Of a DNA stretch of 64,000 nt, positions 32,335 to 39,608 are shown in pieces. Origin of the DNA: Paenibacillus sp. FSL H3-0469 (lineage in GTDB: Bacteria > Bacillota > Bacilli > Paenibacillales > Paenibacillaceae). The stretch spans positions 5,642,001 to 5,706,000 of the forward strand of contig NZ_CP150302.1 in the NCBI RefSeq assembly GCF_038051945.1, given 5' to 3'. Each line of letters opens with the position of its first letter. Position 1 is the stretch's first letter. Both the position numbers and the translations under genes were made by a program. Under the pieces are notes generated by a model. That model did no database searches. It was not told the origin of the DNA and saw only the letters and a program-made list of their open reading frames with translations.

Positions 32335-34254
32335 ATGTCTTTGATGGTCAAAAGTTTACATACAGCGTTCGTATTGTTTCTGCTTTGCCTAACCTGCGGA
32401 GGACTTCTGGTATCCGCGCAAAGTGCCTCCCCCGCCAGTGAGATCAGACATTGGCAGATGAAGTGGCAGGAGGGGCCGGATGATGGCGGACTCCAGGCTC
32501 CGGTAACGGAAGACCAGGGGTGGATCGATGTGGAGGCGAAGGCCGAGATGCCGCGCAAGCCTTCCGGGGTATCCTCCGCCTGGACTAAGATTACTTTGCC
32601 CTCCTATCATTATGTGTCCCCCTCCGTCTATATCCAGACAATCTATGCGCTGCATGTGAAGGTGTATGTGGAGGACCGGCTGGTTTTTGAAGGGGACCGC
32701 GGCTTTATTATGGATAATTATTCCGTGCTTGTGCCCCTGGACATGCGGGATAACGGAAAGACGCTCTATATCTGGACGCAGACACTCCAGGACCGGATCG
32801 GAATCAAAGAGCAGGTGATGCTCGGTGAACACAGTATTCTAATCAAGGATTATATCAAAAACGGACTTATAGATGTGATTCTGGGCGGCGCGTTTATCTT
32901 TGTGGCGGCGGTGCTGTTTGTGTGCGCATTTTTCCTGAACAAGGAGTATTTCCCTGTGGCGGCTTCGCTGTCCATTGTCATTGCCTCTACCGGTGTGCTG
33001 TCTGTCACCTATTCTCCCTTCACTTATACCTTCTACAGCTATTTAGGCGGGCTCAGTGTATTTTTGTTCGATGTGGCGCTGTTGTCCCTGTTACCCGCAT
33101 TGACCTTCCTGTTCGAGAAAATATTCGGCGCGGGCAAATACGGCATCATCCGCAGGTTCCGCAAATTCCAGATGGCCTATTCCTTATTCTGCTGTGTCCT
33201 CCTTATTATAAATGCACTTTCCGGGGGCCGGTATCTGAAATTCTACTACTTCATCTCCACCAACATTGTCGGCATTATTATGATTCTTCAGTTCATCCTG
33301 CTGATCGGCTGTGTAGTTGTGTTCTCTCTGAAGCGCAACAAGGATGCGATCATCTTCGCATGCGGCTTCGGTACGGCTGCGCTTACCGGGGTCTTGGAGC
33401 TGCTGTGGTATTATCTCAGACGCGGGAACTATGATCTCTTCTACTGGAAGTGGGCGCTGGTTGTGTTCATTCTCTCGCTGATTGTGATTCTGGGGCGGCG
33501 GCTGGCGCAGAACCACAGCCAAGTGGTGAAGTATTCGCAGGAGCTGGAGCTGTTCAACAACGAACTGCAGCGTTCGGAGAAAATGGAGATTATCAGCGAG
33601 CTGGCAGCATCGGTAGCTCATGAAGTGCGTAACCCGCTCCAGGTGACCCGGGGCTTCCTCCAGCTGCTCAGCGAGAAGTCGAGCGGGGACGAGCTGAAAT
33701 ACCTGTCCATGGCGCTCAGTGAGCTGGACCGGGCGGCGAGTATTATTACTGATTTTCTGACCTTTGCCAAGCCGGAATTCGAACAGATCTCCCTGCTCTA
33801 TGTGAATGAAGAGTTCATGCATATCCAGAGCATCCTGTTGCCGTTATGCCATTTGAACGGAGGCAAAATGATTTTGGAGGTGGAAGACGGTCTGCGGGTC
33901 AAAGGGAACTCCTCGAAGTTCAAGCAGGCGATGATTAATATCATCAAGAACAGCATTGAATCCCTGGGGGAGGAAGGCACGATTCATCTGCTGGCTTACA
34001 GCCGGGGGGATAAGGTGCATATTCATATCAAGGATAACGGGGCAGGCATGGAACCGGCTGTGCTTAGCCGTCTGGGCGAGCCTTACTTCTCCTCCAACAA
34101 GACGAAGGGCACGGGGCTCGGGCTGATGGTTACCTTCCGTATTATTGAAGCGATGGAAGGCGAAATCCGTTTTATGAGCAAAAAAGGAGCCGGAACCGAG
34201 TCCATCACCATTCTGCCGCGTGCAGAAGGGCCGGACGATTCCAACTCCCGTTAA
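32335..34254 (+). CDS. 7TM-DISM-type sensor histidine kinase 2, tandem paralogue
   Basis: 639 residues with the same architecture as the preceding gene: N-terminal signal, external beta domain (RHWQMKWQEGPDD, SSAWTKITLPS), seven TM helices, then HisKA (His about 429) and HATPase. The stretch NNELQRSEKMEIISELAASV and AHEVRNPLQVTRGFLQ is identical in both kinases, while the external domains are clearly diverged, consistent with duplication and sensor divergence. Both have the same TGAGGTGC leader. The stop is only 18 bp from the stop of the convergent NHLP peptide gene. Confidence 0.9.
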   Translation: MSLMVKSLHTAFVLFLLCLTCGGLLVSAQSASPASEIRHWQMKWQEGPDDGGLQAPVTEDQGWIDVEAKAEMPRKPSGVSSAWTKITLPSYHYVSPSVYIQTIYALHVKVYVEDRLVFEGDRGFIMDNYSVLVPLDMRDNGKTLYIWTQTLQDRIGIKEQVMLGEHSILIKDYIKNGLIDVILGGAFIFVAAVLFVCAFFLNKEYFPVAASLSIVIASTGVLSVTYSPFTYTFYSYLGGLSVFLFDVALLSLLPALTFLFEKIFGAGKYGIIRRFRKFQMAYSLFCCVLLIINALSGGRYLKFYYFISTNIVGIIMILQFILLIGCVVVFSLKRNKDAIIFACGFGTAALTGVLELLWYYLRRGNYDLFYWKWALVVFILSLIVILGRRLAQNHSQVVKYSQELELFNNELQRSEKMEIISELAASVAHEVRNPLQVTRGFLQLLSEKSSGDELKYLSMALSELDRAASIITDFLTFAKPEFEQISLLYVNEEFMHIQSILLPLCHLNGGKMILEVEDGLRVKGNSSKFKQAMINIIKNSIESLGEEGTIHLLAYSRGDKVHIHIKDNGAGMEPAVLSRLGEPYFSSNKTKGTGLGLMVTFRIIEAMEGEIRFMSKKGAGTESITILPRAEGPDDSNSR

Positions 34255-34272
34255 TAGTATGACTTGAGTATG

Positions 34273-34512
34273 CTACCAGGTTCCCATTGGGGTGATACGT
34301 GTCTTCATTACATCGGAAGAAGGGCTTGGGGGAATGACCAGGTAGAATTCATTCGAGCCTTCCTCTACGGTCTTCAGTGTAATGTTGTCAGGAAGGTTGA
34401 TGCCCAGCGCTTCCTGGAGCGCTGCCTTCGGATCTGCAAGCAGTCTTTGCTTGAAAGCCGGATCTTCCCACGCCTTCTGAATCACCTGATTCTTAAGAAC
34501 TCCTACTGACAA
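34273..34512 (-). CDS. NHLP-leader RiPP precursor peptide with C-terminal Trp
   Basis: Small peptide of 79 residues from TTG 34512, with GAAAGGG 8-9 bp upstream; GTG 34521 is the alternative. Residues ~8-62 match the nitrile-hydratase-alpha-like leader fold: VIQKAWEDPAFKQRLLADPK, then AALQEALGINLPDNITLKTV and FYLVIPPSP. The usual SDEELE-x-GG cleavage region is missing. The possible core (about 63-79) is short, SSDVMKTRITPMGTW, with no Cys and a final Trp. It follows the isoprenoid-synthase-fold gene on the same strand with 83 bp between, so the two likely form one transcript. Function as a modified peptide or signal is inference. Confidence 0.75.
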   Translation of the reverse strand: MSVGVLKNQVIQKAWEDPAFKQRLLADPKAALQEALGINLPDNITLKTVEEGSNEFYLVIPPSPSSDVMKTRITPMGTW

Positions 34513-34595
34513 TAGAATCACCCTTTCGAAATGGTTATAATTGCCTTTTTAGTATAGCATAGCCCTTTCTATAATTCTATTGCTATTTACATAAA

Positions 34596-35537
34596 TTATG
34601 AGAGATTCGAGCGCGAAGATAGCCAGTAATCAAGCCCTCCGCCCAGCAGCAATTGCTTCTGTGCTTCAATGGCCGCGGCGATCTGCTGCAGGTTCTGCAC
34701 GAGTACGAGATGGAAGGATACCAGCAAGGGCAGCTGTAAACTTGCCTTCTCTAGCATCAGATGGTTGGTTTGGGCCGTTGCTGCATATCCAGTCATTCCT
34801 CCTGTTACATAGATGAAGTCCTTCACTGCTGCTTCAGTCAGTGGTTCTCCTGCGGCCATCCCGGTACTGGAGCGTACCAGTGACAACAGGCAGTTATAGC
34901 TGCTGTCCTCCAGATCCTGCTCCCAATCTTCGTAGTCGTCAAGCATCTGCAGGGTCAACAGTACTGTGTGGATCATTTCTTCGGCTTCGGGAATAGAAGA
35001 GGACTGGCCTGAGAGCAGCAGTGCGGCCGTACTGCTGAGCTTAAGCGGGCTGGCCTTATGGGAAATACGGATGCGGTCATTCAGGAAGTAATCGCTGCCG
35101 GCTTCACCGCTCACGCTGTCTGCCCACTCGCTGATGTAACGGCTGAAGCAGGGCCAGAAGGGGGAGTCCGCCGGGAACAGCGGAAGGTAGGTCGCAAGAA
35201 ACTCCACATAGAGCAAATTGGCAAGGGGTAGAGCTTGCATCGCCGAGGCCTCCGGACTGTCCATCAGGTCATCCTGGAGGAAGAAGTAGAGCATGAGGAA
35301 GACATTACCTGCGGACATCCTGCGGGCCAGTTCAGGATTCAGGCCACAAGGGTCTTGGAGCCAGAAGGGGAGCAGGTAACATATATAATTCTTGTGGCTG
35401 TCCGGGTTGAACACGTTGAACTGATTGAGATATGACAGGCCGCGGGCGTTAAGCGGCTCTGGAAACGCAGAGATCACCCTGCGGTTCTCCTCAAAGACCA
35501 CACGGAGCTCATCCTCATAAGCATGAAGCCAATCCAT
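34596..35537 (-). CDS. Class I isoprenoid-synthase-fold protein next to RiPP precursor
   Basis: 313 residues from ATG 35537 behind ACAGGAGGCAG. All-helical, soluble. First Asp-rich motif FLQDDLMDSPE (residues 89-93 DDLMD), second LDDYEDWEQDLED (199-208), the arrangement of trans-prenyl-diphosphate synthases and class I terpenoid synthases, where paired motifs bind Mg-diphosphate. It diverges from ordinary housekeeping synthases: no KPxR region or FARM length pattern is evident, and it is not near isoprenoid genes. Placed before a peptide with a C-terminal Trp it could be a ComQ-like peptide prenyltransferase; it could also make a small terpenoid. Confidence 0.75.
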   Translation of the reverse strand: MDWLHAYEDELRVVFEENRRVISAFPEPLNARGLSYLNQFNVFNPDSHKNYICYLLPFWLQDPCGLNPELARRMSAGNVFLMLYFFLQDDLMDSPEASAMQALPLANLLYVEFLATYLPLFPADSPFWPCFSRYISEWADSVSGEAGSDYFLNDRIRISHKASPLKLSSTAALLLSGQSSSIPEAEEMIHTVLLTLQMLDDYEDWEQDLEDSSYNCLLSLVRSSTGMAAGEPLTEAAVKDFIYVTGGMTGYAATAQTNHLMLEKASLQLPLLVSFHLVLVQNLQQIAAAIEAQKQLLLGGGLDYWLSSRSNLS

Positions 35538-35560
35538 AGGGCTGCCTCCTGTCAATTATG

Positions 35561-35576
35561 TATTTTATTTAAAATA
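35561..35576. promoter_or_regulatory. AT-rich palindrome in the divergent spacer
   Basis: TATTTTA-TT-TAAAATA is a perfect 7-2-7 inverted repeat, 24 bp upstream of the isoprenoid-synthase-fold gene. It could be an operator or part of a leftward promoter. No clear -35/-10 pair was assigned. Confidence 0.35.
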
Positions 35577-35758
35577 TTAGGTAAAAAGTGGCTATTTGAT
35601 CTGATTATAATCCTACGTCCGTCCTATTTCAATCAAAATTTGGAAAGTAGGTCCGGGAAGGGGAATCGGGCTATTCTACCCACGAAACTTAGTACTGGCG
35701 GGGCAGGGAAATACCAGAAATAGACCATAGTGAGTAATTACAGAAGGGGAGTGGGGTC

Positions 35759-36835
35759 ATGGGAATCATCAGATTTGGACTGGTGGGCGGAGGCTGGCGG
35801 GCAGAATTCTATCTGCGGATCGCCAAGGCCCTTCCTGAGCGCTTTGCTATTGCGGCCATGTACGTCCGCAATAAGGATAAAGCCGAAGAATTGAAGAGAA
35901 TATGGGGAGTTGAAGTGTACACCTCGCAGGAACTATTTCTTGCAGCGGGCGGTTATTCCTTCGCGGTAATCTGCCTGAACCGCGAAGTCAGCAAAGAAAG
36001 CATCATTAGACTGGCTGCCGAGGGGGTTCCCATCCTGGCCGAGACGCCTCCTGCGCCGGATCTGGAACAGCTTATTCAGCTATGGAATGCGGTGGACCGT
36101 TCAGCTGTCATCCAGATTGCAGAGCAGTATATGTTCCAGCCGATGCACGCAGCCAGAATCAGGCTGGCCAGCTCGGGACACCTCGGGAGGATCAGTCAGG
36201 CGCAGGTATCGGTGGCCCATGGCTATCACGGGATCAGCCTGATCCGCAAGCTGCTGGATGTCCGCTTCGAGCAGGCGGCTATCCGGGCCCGGAGCTTCGG
36301 TTCAGTTATTATGAAGGGGCCGCAGCGCAGCGGGCCTCCTCTTGCGGAGGAGCTGATACAGACCGGGCAGACACTGGCTACCCTAGATTTCGGGGACAAG
36401 CTTGGAGTCTATGATTTCACCCGTGACCAGTATTTCTCCTGGATCCGGGCCAGCAGGCTGCTCGTCCGGGGAGAGCGCGGTGAAATCATGAATGACGAGG
36501 TATCCTGGCTACAGAGCTATGATACTCCGGTCTACACCAAGCTGCGGCGGATAGATGCCGGTCATGGCGGCAATCTGGAAGGCTTGTATCTCCGCGGAAT
36601 CATGGGGGAGGGGGAGTGGCTGTACCGCAATCCATTTATTCCTGCCCGGCTCACGGATGAGGAGATTGCTATCGCCGAGTGCCTGGATAGAATGCAGCGG
36701 CATGTAGAGGGCGGCCCTTCATTCTACAGTCTGGCAGAGGGCTGCCAGGACCAATACCTGGCCCTGCTCATGGAGCAGGCGGCGGCCAGCGGGGAGACGG
36801 TCCTATCCGTTGCCCAGCCTTGGGCGGCGGAGTGA
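35759..36835 (+). CDS. Gfo/Idh/MocA-family oxidoreductase
   Basis: NAD(P)-dependent sugar or polyol dehydrogenase-like protein, 358 residues. Rossmann start GIIRFGLVGGGWRAEFYLRI. The usual second-domain EKP motif reads ILAETPPAPDL, so the conserved Lys of EKP is replaced, and the late GGxxxDxGxH-type motif is not evident (AHGYHGISLIRKLLD). A catalytic role is therefore uncertain. GGGGAGTGGGGTC precedes the ATG. Divergent from the isoprenoid-synthase-fold gene; whether it belongs with that system is unknown. Terminator at 36841-36880. Confidence 0.8.
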   Translation: MGIIRFGLVGGGWRAEFYLRIAKALPERFAIAAMYVRNKDKAEELKRIWGVEVYTSQELFLAAGGYSFAVICLNREVSKESIIRLAAEGVPILAETPPAPDLEQLIQLWNAVDRSAVIQIAEQYMFQPMHAARIRLASSGHLGRISQAQVSVAHGYHGISLIRKLLDVRFEQAAIRARSFGSVIMKGPQRSGPPLAEELIQTGQTLATLDFGDKLGVYDFTRDQYFSWIRASRLLVRGERGEIMNDEVSWLQSYDTPVYTKLRRIDAGHGGNLEGLYLRGIMGEGEWLYRNPFIPARLTDEEIAIAECLDRMQRHVEGGPSFYSLAEGCQDQYLALLMEQAAASGETVLSVAQPWAAE

Positions 36836-36840
36836 CGTAC

Positions 36841-36880
36841 AAAGAAACCTTTCCATGTCGGCGGAAAGGTTTCTTTTCTT
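36841..36880 (+). terminator. Rho-independent terminator
   Basis: AAAGAAACCTTTCC (36841-36854) and GGAAAGGTTTCTTT (36863-36876) pair perfectly and are followed by TCTT. Confidence 0.88.
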
Positions 36881-37072
36881 ATTGCATCGGACACTGACCC
36901 TATACACTTTGCCATGTATGTATTCATTTTCTTCGCTATCCGTAAAAAAGACGATATAAATAACAGATGAGGATTTAATTCCCATGATAGGACTGGTTAT
37001 AATGCAGGTACACCGCTCCAAGGCGCAGCGGTTTACAGCCTGACATTTAGATGACTTCATGGAGGTGATTGG

Positions 37073-37123
37073 GTGAGGCGGGCGGCTTCATATAAATTAC
37101 AGCACCTTGCACGTGAACAATGA
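37073..37123 (+). CDS. Short leader ORF, possible remnant of a signal peptide
   Basis: GTG 37073 sits behind a strong GGAGGTGA (37061-37068) and encodes MRRAASYKLQHLAREQ, then TGA. It is in the same frame as the GH9 gene that starts 7 bp later at 37130. The basic N terminus looks like the n-region of a signal peptide whose hydrophobic part is missing. Confidence 0.4.
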   Translation: MRRAASYKLQHLAREQ

Positions 37124-37129
37124 AAGGGC

Positions 37130-39391
37130 GTGTACAAAGATATGAATTCACCAGATTCGGTTCAAGCTAGTGTAAGCGGCATATTTATAAGGGTTAACCA
37201 GGTTGGATACAGTCCGGCTGCGGGTAAAATAGCCATCGTATTATCAAGCACGGGCTTGAGCGGAGTTAGATATGATGTGTTCAATTCAAACAACACCTCG
37301 GTATTGAACGGAACCATTACCACAGCCAGTAAAGGGAGCTGGGGTGACGCGGGTGGTGCAAATTGTGCTTATTCCTATGCTATAGATTTCAGTGCACTAA
37401 CTACTGCCGGAAGCGGATATTATATAAAAATCAACGCCTATAAGTCCCCGGTCTTCGCTATAAGCAATTCGGTTTACAGCAGTCTGGCCGACCTGTCCAT
37501 GCAGTTCTTCAAAGTGCAGCGGTGTGGAAATACCAGTCCGCAGGATCATAGCGTATGCCATATGACGGGAACGAACTCATCCATTGACGGAAAGCCGGAT
37601 GGTGCTTCCGGCACCAAGGACTTTACCGGGGGCTGGCATGATGCCTCGGATTATATCAAATTTCTGAGCACCATCGGACATGTTACGGATGTGATGCTAA
37701 CGACTTATATCCACCATCCGGAAGTTTTTCCTGCTCCCGGAGGCGCGGCCGGAGCTTTGACGGAAGCGAAGGTAGGTCTTGATTTCATTCTCAAGCTGTG
37801 GGACAACACCAACCAGATTCTGTATATGGAAGTAGCCGACGGCCTGGACCATGATGTCGAGAATGATGATCTGGATTCCCGCAGCAAAACCTGGCCGCAA
37901 AATGACAATACGATCTATGGCGCGGCGCGTCCGGTGCATCCATGCCCTGCCGGTACAGGCGCAAACTTGGCCGGAAAAGCTGCAGCTGCCTTAGCACTAG
38001 GAGCTAAGATATGGGGAGATTCTGCCGGACCGGTCTATAATGCTGCATTAGCTGCCGGCTATTTGACTGCAGCCAAGCAGATCTACACCTGGGGGAAGAC
38101 AAGGACAGGAATTGCTGGGGATGCGGACGGATTCTACGTGGATACGGACTATAAAGACGATATGGCCTGGGCGGCTGCCGAGCTCTACCGGGCCACAGGT
38201 ACCGCCGCCTATTTAACAGAAGCGAAATCGTTCTGTGACAGTGCGGGAGAATGGTACAACAAAAGTAACACGAGCCTCAACTGGTCCAGAGCCTATCACT
38301 GGGCAAACTATGAGGTCGCCTCCCTTGATCCGGCTTATAAGAATACTGCCGCAGGCCGGATGAATAATCATCTGAACCTGAAAAAGAATTATGCTGACGG
38401 GCAATTCTGGAATACCAGCAGTGAACCCAAATGGGGTACGTATGAAGCCATGAGCAATAATGCGGTAGAAGCCATGATGTATCAGGAATTAACCGGAAAT
38501 ACCACATATGCGGTTCTGGCCCAGCAGCAGATTGATTTCATGCTGGGAAGGAATCCGTGGGGCGTGAGTAAGTTAAATGGTGCGGGTACCACCTGGTTTA
38601 AAAATCCCCGCCACCGTGTAACCACATTGAACCGTGTGAATAACCCGAATTATCAGCTCCGCGGAGCCTGGAGCGAGGGGTTTGAGACCAGCAGCCAGTA
38701 CGCTGTAGACCAGCAGGACCCGCTGCTTACCGGGCAGGAAGATCCGGGTATCGTGCAGTTCAATGACAACCGGATGATCTGGCATGATAACCGCAGAGAT
38801 TATGCTACCAATGAGGTTACGATATCAGGCAATGCAGCGGGTATGGCGATGGCCGCCTTCATGGGAGGAGGCGCATCCTCAGGTGCACCAACCGACTATA
38901 TTACAAATGGAGATGCCTATGTAAGAGACGGCACCTATGCGGCAACCAACTATGGAACAGCAGCAACAGTCGATGTAAAGGGAGATGCGGATGAGGGCTA
39001 TAACCGGAAAGGGTTTGTAAGATTCGATCTTACCGGTCGTACTGGATCACCCGTTGCTTCTGCTCTCTTGAAGATATACTGTAATGCCGTATCTGCGTCA
39101 ACGCCTGTGAAGGTATACGGACTTACCGGCAGTGATGAATGGATAGAGTCGGGAACAGGAGGCATCACCTGGAACAATCAGCCGGGCAGTACAGGTGCAG
39201 TGCTGGTTGGAACCATTCAGGTATCTACAGCCGGCTGGTACACTATCGATGCAACGGGGTTTGTGAACAGCCAGCTCGGCGGCGATAAGAAAATGACCTT
39301 CAAGCTGCAGGTTGAGAACAATAACGGTGCAACGATAAGCTTCAACAGCAAAGAAAACACAGCCAATAAACCGGTTCTGACTGTGAGTTAG
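37130..39391 (+). CDS. Glycoside hydrolase family 9 glucanase, no signal peptide
   Basis: Beta-1,4-glucanase type enzyme, up to 753 residues (GTG 37130; ATG 37142 also possible). Order: Ig-like CelD_N domain (about 10-100, RVNQVGYSP), GH9 catalytic domain (about 110-580) with the two Asp of GGWHDASDYIKF and the acid Glu in RRDYATNEVTISGNAAG, plus PRHRVTTLN; then a C-terminal DNRLRE/CBM96-like beta domain (about 590-753, GFVRFDLTG, WNNQPGSTG). GH9 enzymes are normally secreted, but no signal peptide is present; an in-frame TGA blocks extension to the well-placed upstream GTG. Terminator at 39437-39470. Confidence 0.88.
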   Translation: MYKDMNSPDSVQASVSGIFIRVNQVGYSPAAGKIAIVLSSTGLSGVRYDVFNSNNTSVLNGTITTASKGSWGDAGGANCAYSYAIDFSALTTAGSGYYIKINAYKSPVFAISNSVYSSLADLSMQFFKVQRCGNTSPQDHSVCHMTGTNSSIDGKPDGASGTKDFTGGWHDASDYIKFLSTIGHVTDVMLTTYIHHPEVFPAPGGAAGALTEAKVGLDFILKLWDNTNQILYMEVADGLDHDVENDDLDSRSKTWPQNDNTIYGAARPVHPCPAGTGANLAGKAAAALALGAKIWGDSAGPVYNAALAAGYLTAAKQIYTWGKTRTGIAGDADGFYVDTDYKDDMAWAAAELYRATGTAAYLTEAKSFCDSAGEWYNKSNTSLNWSRAYHWANYEVASLDPAYKNTAAGRMNNHLNLKKNYADGQFWNTSSEPKWGTYEAMSNNAVEAMMYQELTGNTTYAVLAQQQIDFMLGRNPWGVSKLNGAGTTWFKNPRHRVTTLNRVNNPNYQLRGAWSEGFETSSQYAVDQQDPLLTGQEDPGIVQFNDNRMIWHDNRRDYATNEVTISGNAAGMAMAAFMGGGASSGAPTDYITNGDAYVRDGTYAATNYGTAATVDVKGDADEGYNRKGFVRFDLTGRTGSPVASALLKIYCNAVSASTPVKVYGLTGSDEWIESGTGGITWNNQPGSTGAVLVGTIQVSTAGWYTIDATGFVNSQLGGDKKMTFKLQVENNNGATISFNSKENTANKPVLTVS

Positions 39392-39436
39392 GCAGTTGAT
39401 TAAATAGGAACTACAGAGAATCCGGACTGGAACGGA

Positions 39437-39470
39437 AGGCTGCTGAGCTTAGATCAGCAGCCTTTTCTTT
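39437..39470 (+). terminator. Rho-independent terminator after GH9 gene
   Basis: AAGGCTGCTGA (39437-39447) and TCAGCAGCCTT (39454-39464) with TTTTCTTT following. Confidence 0.85.
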
Positions 39471-39569
39471 GAAATATAAGAATTTATATGTTTCACACGA
39501 TAACTTATCCTTCTATTTCTCGCTGAAACGGTACCGTCCTTAAAAGGACGGCAAAGCCGTTTCCACTTG
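39471..39569 (-). repeat. 3'-UTR element, copy C (downstream of AraC sensor-regulator)
   Basis: Nearly identical to copy A: nested hairpin GAAACGGTACCGTCC...GGACGGC...CCGTTTC and tail AAATATAAGAATTTATATG. In the sense of the minus-strand regulator gene it starts 39 bp past the stop. Confidence 0.85.
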
Positions 39570-39608
39570 CGTGTGTATGAACCATCGAGGCGGAGGAAGC
39601 GGACCGCC

